Of a stretch of DNA of 64,000 bases, positions 1-9,540 are shown in pieces. Each line of letters begins with the position of its first letter. The first letter of the stretch is position 1. Location: contig CAWBUQ010000019.1 of NCBI GenBank assembly GCA_963791995.1, positions 372,001 through 436,000 of the forward strand. Direction: 5' to 3'. The position numbers and the translations under genes are program-made. The notes below the pieces were generated by a model. The model did no database searches. It was not told the DNA's origin and saw only the letters and a program-made list of their open reading frames with translations. Source of the stretch: Bog-473 sp963791995 (GTDB lineage: Bacteria > Actinomycetota > Acidimicrobiia > Acidimicrobiales > RAAP-2).

Positions 1-254
1 TGGCCGTCCGCTATGGGCGGGACGGAATTCGCGCCAACGCCATCGCCCCGGGCTTCATCCTGACCGAGACCGCCGCGGCCATGGTGCCGCTCGACGTCCA
101 GCGTCGCCTGACCGAGGCGAATCCGATGCGGCGCCTGGGCACGCCCGACGACATCGCGCGGGTGGTCGTGTTCCTCTGCAGCGACGCCGCGTGCTACGTC
201 AACGGGCAGGTGCTCCACGTCGACGGCGGACACCAGATCGCAGGGATGATGTAG
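1..254 (+). CDS. Short-chain dehydrogenase/reductase, C-terminal part (5' end outside window)
   Basis: The frame is open from base 3 to the TAG at 252-254 and gives about 83 residues. It carries the SDR C-terminal signatures: RANAIAPGFI after the catalytic helix (the PG motif), then an R-R-L-G-TP-D-DIA segment and the closing V-D-GG-H turn. This family uses NAD(P)H to reduce carbonyls or oxidise alcohols. The Rossmann GxxxGxG motif and the YxxxK catalytic pair lie upstream of the window, so substrate class cannot be judged. The next SDR starts on the base after this stop, so the two are probably one transcription unit. Confidence 0.85.
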   Translation, partial: AVRYGRDGIRANAIAPGFILTETAAAMVPLDVQRRLTEANPMRRLGTPDDIARVVVFLCSDAACYVNGQVLHVDGGHQIAGMM

Positions 255-1119
255 ATGGGCGCCGACACGAGAGTCGCGCTCGGTTACCGGTGCCAGCCGG
301 GGCATCGGGCGCTGTGCAGCCCTCGCACTCGCCCGCCGTGGGTTCGACGTCGTCATCACTGCCCGCACGGTGCACGAGGGCGAGGGGCGCGCGCACGCGT
401 CCAGCGCCCTGGTGCACGACGAGCCCGTCGCGATCGCCGGGAGCCTCGACTCGACGGCGGCCGCCATCGAGGAGCTGGGCCGGACCTGCGTCGCCGTGCC
501 CATGGACCTGATGGAACGGGCCTCGGTGGAGGGAGCGGCCGAGGCGGCCCTGACGGTGTTCGGGCGGGTCGACGTGCTGGTCAACAACGCCATCTACCAA
601 GGACCCGGGACCATGGACCGCATCTTGGACCTTCCCCTCGAACTGGCCGAGCGGTGCCTGGTCGGCGACTACCTCCATCCACTCCTGCTCACGCAGCTGG
701 TCCTGCCCGGGATGCTCGAACGCGGCGAGGGCCGCCTGGTCAACATGCTCTCGGAGGCGGCCTTCACCACGCCGCCGGCGCCGGCGGGGCAGGGCGGGTG
801 GGGTGTGGCCTATGCGGCAGCCAAGGCCGCGTTCCACCGGGTCACCGACATGTGCCACGTCGAGTTCGCCGCTGCCGGCATCTGGGCCTTCTCCATCGCA
901 CCGGGCCTCACCCTCACCGAGTCGATGCGGGCTGCGGGCACCGACAAGATCCTGCTGAGCGCCGGACACGTCCCGGCGCCGCCCGACGTGGCCGGCGAGG
1001 TGGCCGCCTGGTTGGGCGACGACGCCGACGCCGGGCGCTACGCCGGACAGATGGTCTCGTCGCGCAAGCTGTGCAAGGAGCTCGGGCTGGTCCCGGGCTG
1101 GCCCCCGCCCCGCGACTGA
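255..1119 (+). CDS. Short-chain dehydrogenase/reductase (one frameshift near base 282)
   Basis: The ATG at 255 follows the upstream SDR stop directly. The N-terminus reads MGADTRVAL, and one base later in the next frame VTGASRGIGR, the Rossmann TGxxxGxG motif. An extra G in the ctcggtt context near 282 explains the shift. The rest of the gene (open in the second frame to the TGA at 1117-1119) has LVNNA, a Y-A-A-A-K catalytic pair and an S-I-A-PG segment. Repaired length is about 287 residues, normal for the family. The tandem position suggests a shared pathway with the first SDR; substrate unknown. Confidence 0.8.
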
Positions 1120-1153
1120 GCGAAGCGGACGACCGCCCTTCTCGAGCGGGCCC

Positions 1154-1390
1154 TCAGTCCTCGGGGAGGGCGGCGAAGTCTCGCTTCGCCTGCTTGTACC
1201 ACCCCATGCCCGAGATGGGGTGCTTCCAGCGGCCCTTCATCTCCTTGCGCGCGCCCTGGTGCGCCTCGTCGCCTCCGTCCACCATGTCCTTGAGGTGGCC
1301 GTCTTGGGCCTTGATGACTTCGTCGGCGGTCGCTCCGTGGTGCGCGAAGTCGCACGGACCACCCAGTTGCCTGCACGTCATCGTCTTCAC
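1154..1390 (-). CDS. DUF1059 small protein
   Basis: This 78-residue protein begins MKTMTCRQLGG-CDF, the typical opening of DUF1059 proteins, which have a conserved Cys pair and unknown function. The C-terminal half (from about residue 40) is charged and rich in Lys, Trp and Gly and is longer than the minimal domain. The start is GTG at 1390 with an AGGAAG ribosome site six bases upstream. The gene is convergent with the SDR pair. No signal peptide is visible. Confidence 0.7.
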   Translation of the reverse strand: MKTMTCRQLGGPCDFAHHGATADEVIKAQDGHLKDMVDGGDEAHQGARKEMKGRWKHPISGMGWYKQAKRDFAALPED

Positions 1391-1540
1391 GGTTGGCTTC
1401 CTTTCACGGGACGTGATCGTCGCCAGGCCGCAACGCTGCCGGCGGCGGCGGACGGTCGGTGTCGCCCCGAGTTCCGTCTCGCATGGTAGGGGGTGCGCCC
1501 GACCCGACGCTCGTGCGTCCTGGTCGGATGGATCGAGTGC

Positions 1541-2431
1541 TCAGGCCCGGGGCAGGCCCATGGGGTTGGGATAGGGCAGCACGCCCGACGCCGCGACGTC
1601 GGCCGCACAGGCGGAGAGCGCCCCGTGCAGGTCGGCGAGAGCGGCGTCGCTCAGCCCGGCGTACGCGATCTCGGCCACCTGATCGGTCACCGCCTCCACC
1701 TGGGCATGCAGGGTGCGCCCGGTGTCGCTGGCACGCCCGTCAGCGTGCAGCAGGCCGCGGCCGGCCAGCCCTGCCACGGCGGCGGCCCACTCCTCTTCGC
1801 TGAAGCCGCGGTTGTCCCGCAACAGCTTCGCCGGGATCCCCTTGGTGCCCGCAGCCAGCAGATGCGGCTCGATGCCGCGCAGGCCACGGCTGACGAGCGC
1901 GGCCACGTGCCCGTCGCCCCGGTGCTCGCGCAAGGTGGTGGCGGCCTGCCACGCCTCGCCCAGCCCGCCTGTCCCGAGCGCCGGCGCGATGCGGGGCCAG
2001 AGTCCACGGTTGGCGCCCGCCATGATCCGGCCTGCGCTGTCGGCCGCGGCCACGGCGCGCCGGAGGAGCGGCAGGGCGGCGACGAGGTCGGACCGGGCGC
2101 CCGTGCCGCAGAGCTCGCTCAGCGCGTCGGACGCCGCGATGGCGCGCACCCGGCACAGCGTCCCGGGCGACACCACCTCCCAGCATCCCGGCACGGCCTT
2201 GGCCACCATGGCCGGATGGAAGTTGAAGAAGGCGGCCGTGACGGGCCCGGCGCCGACGCGGCCGAGCGGCGCCGCCCGTGCCGCGAAATACCCGGACCAA
2301 AAGCCGCGCAGACCGGCGTCGCGCAGCGCCTCACGACAGGCCGGAGCGAAGTAGGTGACCGCGTGGACGGTCTCGGCGGCGACCCAGAGGTCGCGGGCAG
2401 GAACCCGGTCGGGGCGGGTCGTGCCGCTCAG
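1541..2431 (-). CDS. SCO6745-like conserved protein, apparent CTG start
   Basis: About 296 residues. The N-terminal part reads VHAVTYFAP and FWSGYFAARAAPLG followed by FFNFHPAMV, which I recognise from the SCO6745-like family of actinobacterial proteins of unknown function with a winged-helix-like fold. No ATG, GTG or TTG lies in frame before the conserved start of the domain. The first internal ATG (2209) would remove about 74 conserved residues. The likely start is CTG at 2429-2431, overlapping the qcrB TGA (2428-2430) exactly as ATGA overlaps do elsewhere here. A sequence error at the start codon is the alternative. Confidence 0.6.
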   Translation of the reverse strand: MSGTTRPDRVPARDLWVAAETVHAVTYFAPACREALRDAGLRGFWSGYFAARAAPLGRVGAGPVTAAFFNFHPAMVAKAVPGCWEVVSPGTLCRVRAIAASDALSELCGTGARSDLVAALPLLRRAVAAADSAGRIMAGANRGLWPRIAPALGTGGLGEAWQAATTLREHRGDGHVAALVSRGLRGIEPHLLAAGTKGIPAKLLRDNRGFSEEEWAAAVAGLAGRGLLHADGRASDTGRTLHAQVEAVTDQVAEIAYAGLSDAALADLHGALSACAADVAASGVLPYPNPMGLPRA

Positions 2432-3994
2432 CGCGTGACCTGGCGCACGCCCGTGGGCGAGCTCTCAGGCACGCGGGGCCCACCATTGGCGAGCGGTTCG
2501 ATGTCGATGCGCGTCGGCACCGGCTCGGGGTCGAGCTCGGTGTGCTCGTCGTCGGGGCGCGGGGCCGAGGGCACCGTGGAGTACTCGCCCTCGGCCGAGC
2601 GGGACACGATGACAGGCGCGCTTGCGCTTGCCGATGCCGTGCACGCCCTGCATCTCTCGGCAGAGCTGGTACGTGACGAGCGCCGTGATGATCGGGACCA
2701 CGAAGATGGCGATCCGGAAGAACCAGAGCGTCGCGTTCAGCGAGACCTTGAAGAAGTTGGCCAGGACGTCGGTCGAGCTCGCCGCGAACAGGGTGAAGAG
2801 CAGCGAGAACATGGCAGCGCCTGCGGCGGTGCGCTTGGGTCTGTCGCGCGGCCGGTCGAGCAGGTTGTGCAGCTCGTTGTCACCCGTGAACCGTCGTTCG
2901 ATCATGGGCCAGGCGAAGCAGATGGTGAAGATCAGGCCCGGGAACACCACCGCGGGCAGGAAGACCTCGAAGGGGATGGTATGGCCGAGACCCATGAATT
3001 CCCACGAGGGCATGATGCGCAGCGCGCCGTCGAGCCAGCCCATGTACCAGTCGGGCTGGACGGCATAGGAGATCTTGGACGCGTCATAGGAGCCGAATTG
3101 CCAAATCGGGTTGATCTGGGCGAAGGCACCGAGCAGGGCCGATGCGGCCAGGACCATGAAGAGGAAGCCCGTGGTCTTGGCCATGAAGGTGGGGAACATC
3201 GGTGAGCCGACGACGTTGTGCTCGGTCCGTCCTTCGCCCTTGAACTGGGTGTGCTTCTGGCGCACCAAGAGGCCCAGGTGCGCCGAGAGCAACCCGATCA
3301 GGACGAGCGGGATGATCAGGACGTGGATGATGAAGAAGCGCGGGATGATGATCCCGGTGCCCGGGAACGGGCCGCCCCAGAGGAACGACACCAGGTAGCT
3401 GCCGACCAGCGGGATGGACTCGGCGATGGAGTAGCCGATGCGGAGCCCGGTGCCCGAGATCAGGTCGTCGGGCAACGAGTAGCCGATGAAGCCCTCCAGG
3501 ATGGCGAGGATCAGCATCAGGAGGCCGATCGTCCAGTTGAGCTCGCGTGGCTTGCGGAAGGCGCCCGTGAAGAAGATGCGCGCCATGTGGACGATGATCG
3601 AGCCGGTGAAGATGTCGGCCGCCCAGTGGTGCATCTGACGCACCAGCAGGCCACCGCGGACGTCGAAGGAGATGCTCACCGTCGAGCGGTAGGCCTCCGA
3701 CACCCACTGCCCGTCCAGCGGCTTGTAGGAGCCGTGGTAGATGACCTGCTGCGTGGAGGGCACGAAGTAGAGGGACAAGAAGACACCGGTCGCCAGCAGC
3801 ACGACGAACGAGTACAGCGAGATCTCACCCAGCATGAAGGACCAGTGGTCAGGGAAGATCTTGTCGAGGAAGACGCGGCCACCCTTGGCCACGCCCAGGC
3901 GGTCGTCGAGCTCGCCGACGATCTTGCCGACCGGGCCGTAGGGGCCCATGGCCTCTTTCCGGCTGCGCTTGGTGGTGGCGGCGGTGTCGCTCAT
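2428..3994 (-). CDS. qcrB: Cytochrome bc1 complex cytochrome b subunit QcrB (frameshift in C-terminal tail)
   Basis: Multi-pass membrane subunit that holds both b haems and oxidises menaquinol. Visible features are the first haem-ligand helix with RQMHHWAADIF, the second His helix region, SGTGLRIGYS, and QPDWYMGW, the actinobacterial form of the Qo-site PEW loop. The start overlaps the qcrA stop (ATGA). The annotated frame runs to 2465 but turns Arg/His-rich after GIGKRKRA. One base over, the tail reads SAEGEYSTV and an acidic Pro-rich stretch ending at the TGA at 2428, as expected for the hydrophilic tail of actinobacterial QcrB. An extra base between 2595 and 2620 explains this. Confidence 0.92.
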
Positions 3995-4964
3995 GAGCGC
4001 TCCCAGAACCCGGGGCCGACCGGCTGATCGTAGGGCCCCTGGGCCGCCAGGTTCCCGTCATCGTTGAACATCAGGGCCAGCTGCGGCAGCGGGCGGGGCG
4101 CCGGGCCGAACTGGGGCACAGCCCCGTTGCGCACGTTGAACATCGACTGGTGGCACGGACACACCAGCAGCTCGAGCTCCTGCTCGTAGAGGCCCACCGG
4201 GCACCCGAGGTGTGTGCAGACCTTGGAGTAGGCGAGATAGCCCGCCGGAGCCCAGGTCTCGCGGCCCGGCTGGGTGGTGAAGTCCTGGTCCGAGATCCGG
4301 ATGAGCACGGTCTGGTCGACCGCCTGGCCCTCGTCGGTGATCTGGGGCTGGGGCCCGGCGTTCACTAGCACGGTGTCGCTCGGGATAGACGGTCATGATC
4401 CCGCCCGTGACGAGGGTGTCCTTGGTGACCGGCCGCCCGCTCGCATCGACCAGCACGCTGCCGCGGCGCCAGCTCGTCACGTCGAAGGATTCCTTGGGCA
4501 CCGGGCCGAGCGAGCGCAGCAAGCGGGAAGATCGCCACGATGCCGAAGATCCCGGCGCCGGTGGCGAAGAGGCCGCCGAGCACCTTGCGCCGCTTGACGA
4601 CCACGGTCGTGCGCTCGACCAGAGCAGCCGACATGGCGTCGCGCTCCTCCTGCGTGCCGGCCAGCGTGTGACGCTCCTCGACGAAAGGGCCCTGGGGCAT
4701 GAGGTACTTGCCCCAGGCCGTGAGCCCGAAGCCCAACAAGAACAGCCCGACCCCGATGGTGCCGCCGAGTATCCAGGGGTTCCAGTTCTGCCAGTAGGCG
4801 GCGCCGAAGAGGGCGATGAAGATGATGGCCAGCACGAAGATGGCCGAGATGATCTTCTCGGTCCGTTCCGGATGGCGCGCCGCCTCGCCCATGTGCGGGT
4901 CGCTCAGCGCGGCGACGGGCATCGGCACCCGGGTGCGCGACGGCTGGTGGTCGGCGTCGCTCAC
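3991..4964 (-). CDS. qcrA: Rieske iron-sulfur subunit QcrA (two frameshifts)
   Basis: Actinobacterial-type Rieske protein: a long N-terminal membrane part with helices near residues 37-55 and 65-85, a third helix around 130, then the 2Fe-2S domain with CTHLGCP and CPCHQS ligand loops. It passes electrons from menaquinol to the QcrC haems. Three frames must be joined. Residues to about 150 lie in the 4964 frame, RSLGPVPKESFDV in a second, and TVLVNAGPQPQ to the end in a third. Shifts lie at about 4505-4520 and 4382-4384, each one extra base. ATGA overlaps with qcrC and qcrB support one operon. Confidence 0.9.
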
Positions 4965-5956
4965 GAGCGCTCTCCGATCCAGAAGCAGATGAGGGCGAGG
5001 CCACCGACGCCGATGAGGAGGGCGACGAAGCCCTCGGCCACCGGGCCGACGCCGCCGAGCCCGAAGCCGCCCGGGTTGTCGGGGTGCTGCAGCCGGCCCG
5101 TGACGTAGGAGGTGATGTCGGCCACCTGCTGGTCGGTCAGGTTGCCCGAGAACCGCGGCATGTTGGCCGGGCCGGTGCGCATGGCCTCGACCACCTGCTG
5201 GGCCGTGATGTTCTTCACCTGCAGCGACGGCGCGTTGGTCCCGAACGCGAGGGAGTCGCCCGCTCCCTCAATCGTGTGACAGGCGGCGCAATTGAGCGAG
5301 AAGAGGTCCTGGCCGAGCGACTGGTCGGTGCCCCTGAGGTTCGGGTACGGCACCGCGGGCACCGACGGGTCCAGCGAGTTCACCCACGCCGCCAGCTCGA
5401 GCGCCTGCGCCGGCGTCAGACGGGTGGCCCGCCGCTCGGCCTCGACGGCCTTGGGGTCGGCGGCCGGCATGCGGCCGGTGCTGACCCAGAAGTCCACGGT
5501 GGCGGCGCCGACACCTTGGAGGTTGGGGCCGATGGTCGCCTGCCCGTCGGGACCGACGCCGTTGGCCTCGTTGCCGTGGCAGCTCGAGCAGGTCTGCGCG
5601 AAGAGCAGCCGGCCGGCGTCGATGAAGGACTGCGGCGGGTTGGCGTAGTTGATGTAGGTGCTGCCGTAGGAGATCAGGTGGCCGTTCAGGCAGAACCGGT
5701 TGCTGCTCTTGAACGGGTTCCCGGCGTTGTGCACAGAGCCGGTCACGCCCTTGACGTTGACCGTGCCGCAGGCCCGCGTCGTCACCTGCGAGGGGTTGAC
5801 CGTCACCTGGGAGGCGTCGGAGCGTCCGGCCGCGCCCGCATCGGCTCCGGGGATCAACACTGCGAACGAGGCCATCGCCGCCACGGCGAGAAGGCCGGCG
5901 GGGAGGAGGATCTGGGTGCGCAATGCCCTCGTCACTGGTGTGGGTACGCCTCGCAT
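4961..5956 (-). CDS. qcrC: Dihaem cytochrome c subunit QcrC
   Basis: About 331 residues with an N-terminal membrane anchor (LPAGLLAVAAMASFAVLI), two CxxCH haem sites (CSSCH and CAACH) in tandem cytochrome c domains and a C-terminal membrane helix. In actinobacteria this dihaem subunit wires bc1 directly to the aa3 oxidase. The start is taken at MRGVPTP (5956), just after the ctaE stop, rather than at the in-frame ATG eight codons earlier that would overlap ctaE. The 3' end overlaps qcrA by four bases. Confidence 0.93.
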   Translation of the reverse strand: MRGVPTPVTRALRTQILLPAGLLAVAAMASFAVLIPGADAGAAGRSDASQVTVNPSQVTTRACGTVNVKGVTGSVHNAGNPFKSSNRFCLNGHLISYGSTYINYANPPQSFIDAGRLLFAQTCSSCHGNEANGVGPDGQATIGPNLQGVGAATVDFWVSTGRMPAADPKAVEAERRATRLTPAQALELAAWVNSLDPSVPAVPYPNLRGTDQSLGQDLFSLNCAACHTIEGAGDSLAFGTNAPSLQVKNITAQQVVEAMRTGPANMPRFSGNLTDQQVADITSYVTGRLQHPDNPGGFGLGGVGPVAEGFVALLIGVGGLALICFWIGERS

Positions 5957-5958
5957 GC

Positions 5959-6561
5959 CTACTTGAGCAGGAACAGGCAACTGTAGAGCCCGACCCAGAC
6001 GATATCGACGAAGTGCCAGTAGTAGGAGACACCCTGCACGGCGGAGAGCTCGCCCGGGTCACCGCCGATGTCGCCTCGCATGCGGCCGAGGAGGAACACC
6101 ATGGCGAGGAGACCGATGAAGACGTGCAGACCGTGCAGCCCGGACATGATGAAGAAGAGCGACCCGTAGGAGTTCGTGTACCAGCGGGTCGGGATGGTCA
6201 GCCACTCGTAGACCTGGTTCCCGAGGAAGGCCGTCCCGAGGACGATGGTCCACACGATCCAGATGCGGGCCGACTGCCGGCGTCGCCATTCGATCTGGTA
6301 GACGGCGTACTGCATCGTGAAGCTGGACGACACGAGCACCAGGGTGAAGATGCCGGCCCGGAGGGTGTCGAGTTCGGTTCCCGCCGGCGGCCAGGGCCCG
6401 ACGGTGTTGGCGCGGATCGTGAAGAAGGCCGCGAAGAGCCCGCTGAAGAACATCAGCTCGGACCCGAGCCAGATCATGACCCCCACGGCCAGCATGGGCG
6501 GCCGGTCGTGGACGATCTTCCCTTGTGGCGAGGGGAGCTCCGCCGAGACAGCCTGGGTCAC
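5959..6561 (-). CDS. ctaE: Cytochrome c oxidase subunit III
   Basis: 200 residues with five membrane segments and the subunit III signatures WLGSELMFFSGLFAAFF, YEW, and the late HGLHVFIGL and YYWHFVDIVW motifs. It is a structural subunit of aa3 oxidase. The ctaE-qcrCAB order is the standard actinobacterial arrangement for the bc1-aa3 supercomplex; subunits I, II and IV are not in this window. The start is GTG at 6561. A short A-run (T-run on the plus strand, 6567-6572) lies just upstream and may belong to the promoter. Confidence 0.93.
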   Translation of the reverse strand: MTQAVSAELPSPQGKIVHDRPPMLAVGVMIWLGSELMFFSGLFAAFFTIRANTVGPWPPAGTELDTLRAGIFTLVLVSSSFTMQYAVYQIEWRRRQSARIWIVWTIVLGTAFLGNQVYEWLTIPTRWYTNSYGSLFFIMSGLHGLHVFIGLLAMVFLLGRMRGDIGGDPGELSAVQGVSYYWHFVDIVWVGLYSCLFLLK

Positions 6562-6647
6562 AGGGCTTTTTTAGTCGACCGCGCGCGCGACACGCCAACT
6601 AACGAACTTGGGGTGCGCGGCGGTCCCCGACGGCTTGAATGCCCTGG

Positions 6648-9095
6648 TCAGCCCAGGTCGATGGGCAGCGGCTGGGTATGGACGACGGCCAGCCGCTTCG
6701 TTGGTCTCGTGAAAGCCACGTAGAGCGTCCGCAGGCCCCGTGTGGTGGCCACGGGAGGACCCTCACCGGGCGTGTCGTCGCCCACCGCTGCCACCAGCGA
6801 CGGCTCGACCACGATGACCGAGTCGAACTCCAAGCCGTTGGTCTCGTCCGCCGGGAGCACCACCAGGCCGGCGGCCAGTCCGTCGCCGGCAGGGTCGCGC
6901 GGATCGACCGGTTCGAGGCCCGCCTCGTCGAGCGCTCGGGTCAGCTCGGGCAGCATCACCGAGGGGACGAGCACGGCCACCCGGCCCGGGGCCACTGCGG
7001 CGACCTCCTCGCGTGCGAGCTGGACGACGGTGCCCGACAGATCGCCGCGGGTCGCCGGCACCAGGCGCGGCGCCTGGCCCGATTGGCGGACGGGTCGGGG
7101 GGCGGAAATGCCCGGTGCGGCCACCGCCAGGACTTTCGATGCCAACGCGACGACCTCGGCCGGGGTGCGATAGCTCACGGTCAACTCGACGAGCCGCTGT
7201 GTGCGTTGTGGACTGAGGTGGCGGGTGATGTCGTCCCAGCCCGCTGGTGCCCAGGGCCCGGTGGCCTGCGCGATATCGCCGACCACGGTCATGGATCCCG
7301 AGAGCGACCGGCGCGCCAGCATGCGCAGCTGCATCGGCGAGAGGTCCTGCACCTCGTCCACCACGATGTGCCCGAAGCTGCGGATCTCGTCCTCGGATCC
7401 GTTCAGCGAGGTGCCGACGGGCAGCGGCGACGCCGCCAGCCCCTGGGGCCAGAAACCGGATTCGGGAGCCGCCCCCTCCTCGGCGCGCTGGGCCCGGACG
7501 CGGGTCGGTCGGGAGCGGCGGGGCCCGAGCAGCGTTCTGACCTCGTCGATCAGCGCAGTGTCCCCCACCGTCCAGGCGACCGCCTCGAGCGAGGCGCTGC
7601 GGGGCCGGTACAGGCGCTGCACCTCGGCCGGGGTCAGGATCCCCTTGCCGGCGGCGCCGAGCAGCGGGCGTGCGCCGAAGAGATCGTGGAGGAACTCGTG
7701 CGCCGAGAGCCGGGGCCACATGCGGTCGAGTGCCTCGGCGACCTCGGGGACGCGACGCAGGCGCTGCGCCAGGTCGTTCTGCTCGTCGGCGCTCAACGCG
7801 TCGTCCTCGGGCAGTGCACCACCGCGGGCGAGCCGGGCGCGGTGTTCGTCGGACAGCGCGCGCACCACCTGCGTCTCGACGAAACGCCGGCGCGCGTTGT
7901 GCGACCCGGGCCGACGTTTGGCCATGGTGACGATGTCCACCGTCGCCCGCGCGCGCAACCGCAGGACGCCGGCGCCGAATGGCACCTCGACGTCGTCGCG
8001 CAGCGGTCGCTGGCGCGTGCGCACCGCACGCGCCAACACCTTGACCATGCGCACGTCGCCCTTGAGCTTCGCCGCGCCCTGGTCGTCCACGCCGCGCACA
8101 CGGACCTCGGGCACCAACCCGGCCACCGTCGACAAACTCACACCCGTTTCACCCAGCGACGGGAGGACCTGCTCAATGTAGCGGAGGAACAGCGGGTTGG
8201 GCCCGACGACGAGCACGCCCTGGCGCTCGAGCGGGAACCGGTGCGTGTAGAGCAGGTAGGCGGCACGATGCAGCGCCACCGCCGTCTTGCCGGTCCCCGG
8301 TCCGCCCTGCACGACGAGGACACCGCCGAGCGGCGAACGGATGATCTCGTCCTGCTCGCGCTGGATCGTCCCGACGATGTCGCCCATGTGGCCGGTGCGC
8401 GCCTGACCGAGGGCCGAGAGCAACGCGCCCGGGCCGCCCAGCACCAACCCCTCCGAGAGAAGGCGCTCGCCTTCGTCCACCGCGTCGGCCCCCGTCCCCG
8501 AGACGGCCGTGGTGCCCGATGGTGTCGCCGGGACGCCGCCGCCGTCGGGGGACACGAAGTACTCGTCCTCGAGCCCGAGCACCGTCCGGCCCCTGACGGC
8601 CAGGTGCCGGCGCCGGGCCAGGCCCTGGGGATCGAGGCCCGTGGCCCGGTAGAACGGCTCGGCCACCGGCGCACGCCAGTCGACGACGAGGGGCTCGTGG
8701 TCCGGGCCCGAGACGGCCAGCCGGCCGATGTGGAAGGACTCGCCGAGCAGCGGGGTGTCGCTCCGCCGGTGCCCGTTGGCCGAGGGGTCGCCCGTGGACT
8801 CGCCACTGCCGTCGCCCCGGTCGCTGCCGTCGGCGGCGGCGTCGTCGGCTACCTCGGGCAGGCGGTCGATGCGGCCGAAGTAGAGGGCCTGGTCCCCTAT
8901 GTCGAGCTGCTCGAGCCGGGCCAGGCTGGTGCGCACGACGATGTCGCGCTCGGTGCACGACTGGAAGGTGCCGCCCCGGCCGAGGTCGAGCACACCCTGC
9001 AGCATCTGGCGGGCCTCGCCCCGCATGAACTCCAGGCCGTCGTAGGCGCGGTTGAGGAACTCCTGCTCATCCTGCAGATCGGGATGTTCGGGCAC
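6648..9095 (-). CDS. helD: HelD-family RNA polymerase recycling ATPase (UvrD/Rep-like)
   Basis: 815 residues. The N-terminal coiled part (FLNRAYDGLEFMRGEAR) and YFGRIDRL are followed by VVDWRAPVAEPFYRAT, a typical HelD segment. Superfamily 1 motifs are Walker A GGPGTGKTAVALHR (about residue 270), VVDEVQDLSP and the late VAFTRPTKRLAVVH. HelD proteins use ATP to pry stalled RNA polymerase off nucleic acid; the actinobacterial class can protect against rifamycins. The extended N-terminal arm separates it from true UvrD helicases. It stands alone, divergent from ybjQ. Confidence 0.88.
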   Translation of the reverse strand: MPEHPDLQDEQEFLNRAYDGLEFMRGEARQMLQGVLDLGRGGTFQSCTERDIVVRTSLARLEQLDIGDQALYFGRIDRLPEVADDAAADGSDRGDGSGESTGDPSANGHRRSDTPLLGESFHIGRLAVSGPDHEPLVVDWRAPVAEPFYRATGLDPQGLARRRHLAVRGRTVLGLEDEYFVSPDGGGVPATPSGTTAVSGTGADAVDEGERLLSEGLVLGGPGALLSALGQARTGHMGDIVGTIQREQDEIIRSPLGGVLVVQGGPGTGKTAVALHRAAYLLYTHRFPLERQGVLVVGPNPLFLRYIEQVLPSLGETGVSLSTVAGLVPEVRVRGVDDQGAAKLKGDVRMVKVLARAVRTRQRPLRDDVEVPFGAGVLRLRARATVDIVTMAKRRPGSHNARRRFVETQVVRALSDEHRARLARGGALPEDDALSADEQNDLAQRLRRVPEVAEALDRMWPRLSAHEFLHDLFGARPLLGAAGKGILTPAEVQRLYRPRSASLEAVAWTVGDTALIDEVRTLLGPRRSRPTRVRAQRAEEGAAPESGFWPQGLAASPLPVGTSLNGSEDEIRSFGHIVVDEVQDLSPMQLRMLARRSLSGSMTVVGDIAQATGPWAPAGWDDITRHLSPQRTQRLVELTVSYRTPAEVVALASKVLAVAAPGISAPRPVRQSGQAPRLVPATRGDLSGTVVQLAREEVAAVAPGRVAVLVPSVMLPELTRALDEAGLEPVDPRDPAGDGLAAGLVVLPADETNGLEFDSVIVVEPSLVAAVGDDTPGEGPPVATTRGLRTLYVAFTRPTKRLAVVHTQPLPIDLG

Positions 9096-9188
9096 CGCTC
9101 CCCTTTCTCGCCCGTGCCTCCGGGGAAACGGTTCAGTTTAGACGCCCGGCCATGGCCGGGACGCCGTGGACCCCCTGGTGGGGACGCC

Positions 9189-9194
9189 TACGAT
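9189..9194 (+). promoter_or_regulatory. Possible -10 box (TACGAT) for the ybjQ-hem transcription unit
   Basis: TACGAT fits the actinobacterial TAnnnT -10 pattern and lies in the only long gap between helD and ybjQ. No convincing -35 box is visible. Transcription from here would give a leader of under 20 bases that contains the GAAAGGA ribosome site. Confidence 0.35.
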
Positions 9195-9216
9195 GAGCCG
9201 GACCGAAAGGATCGCG

Positions 9217-9540
9217 ATGCTGATTTCCACCATGAACGACGTGCCGGGCTACAAGGTGACCTCGGTGCTGGGTGAGGTCTTCGGTCTCACGGTCCGCTCG
9301 CGCAACGTCGGCTCCCAGTTCGGCGCCGCGTTCAAGTCTCTGGCCGGGGGTGAGCTCAAGGGCATGACGAAGAACCTCCAGATCAGCCGCCAGGACGTGA
9401 TCGACAAGATGGTGGCCGAGGCGGAGGCCCGCGGCGGCAACGCGGTGGTGGCCATGCGCTTCGACACCTCCGAGATGGGCGGCAACTGGACGGAGATCTG
9501 CGCCTACGGCACTGCCGTGGTGATAGAGCCGACCGGGTGA
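9217..9540 (+). CDS. YbjQ/UPF0145 family protein
   Basis: About 107 residues, matching the family length. It shows the conserved N-D-V-PGYKV opening, a G-E-V-F-G segment, a long central helix and the late GGNAVVAMRFDTSE motif. The family forms a small pentameric fold of unknown function. The ATG at 9217 has GAAAGGA upstream; the longer in-frame start at 9166 would add a non-homologous tail. Its stop overlaps the hemE GTG (GTGA), so it is the first gene of a hem operon. Confidence 0.85.
   Translation: MLISTMNDVPGYKVTSVLGEVFGLTVRSRNVGSQFGAAFKSLAGGELKGMTKNLQISRQDVIDKMVAEAEARGGNAVVAMRFDTSEMGGNWTEICAYGTAVVIEPTG

Noticed and set aside
2595..2630. Programmed frameshift in qcrB as a regulated tail switch
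   Set aside because: No slippery sequence or strong downstream structure is evident, and many other genes here show the same one-base problem.
6639..9275. 878-codon open frame on the plus strand
   Set aside because: It is the antisense shadow of helD; the translation is Arg/Gly/His-rich with no domain pattern, as expected opposite a GC-rich gene.
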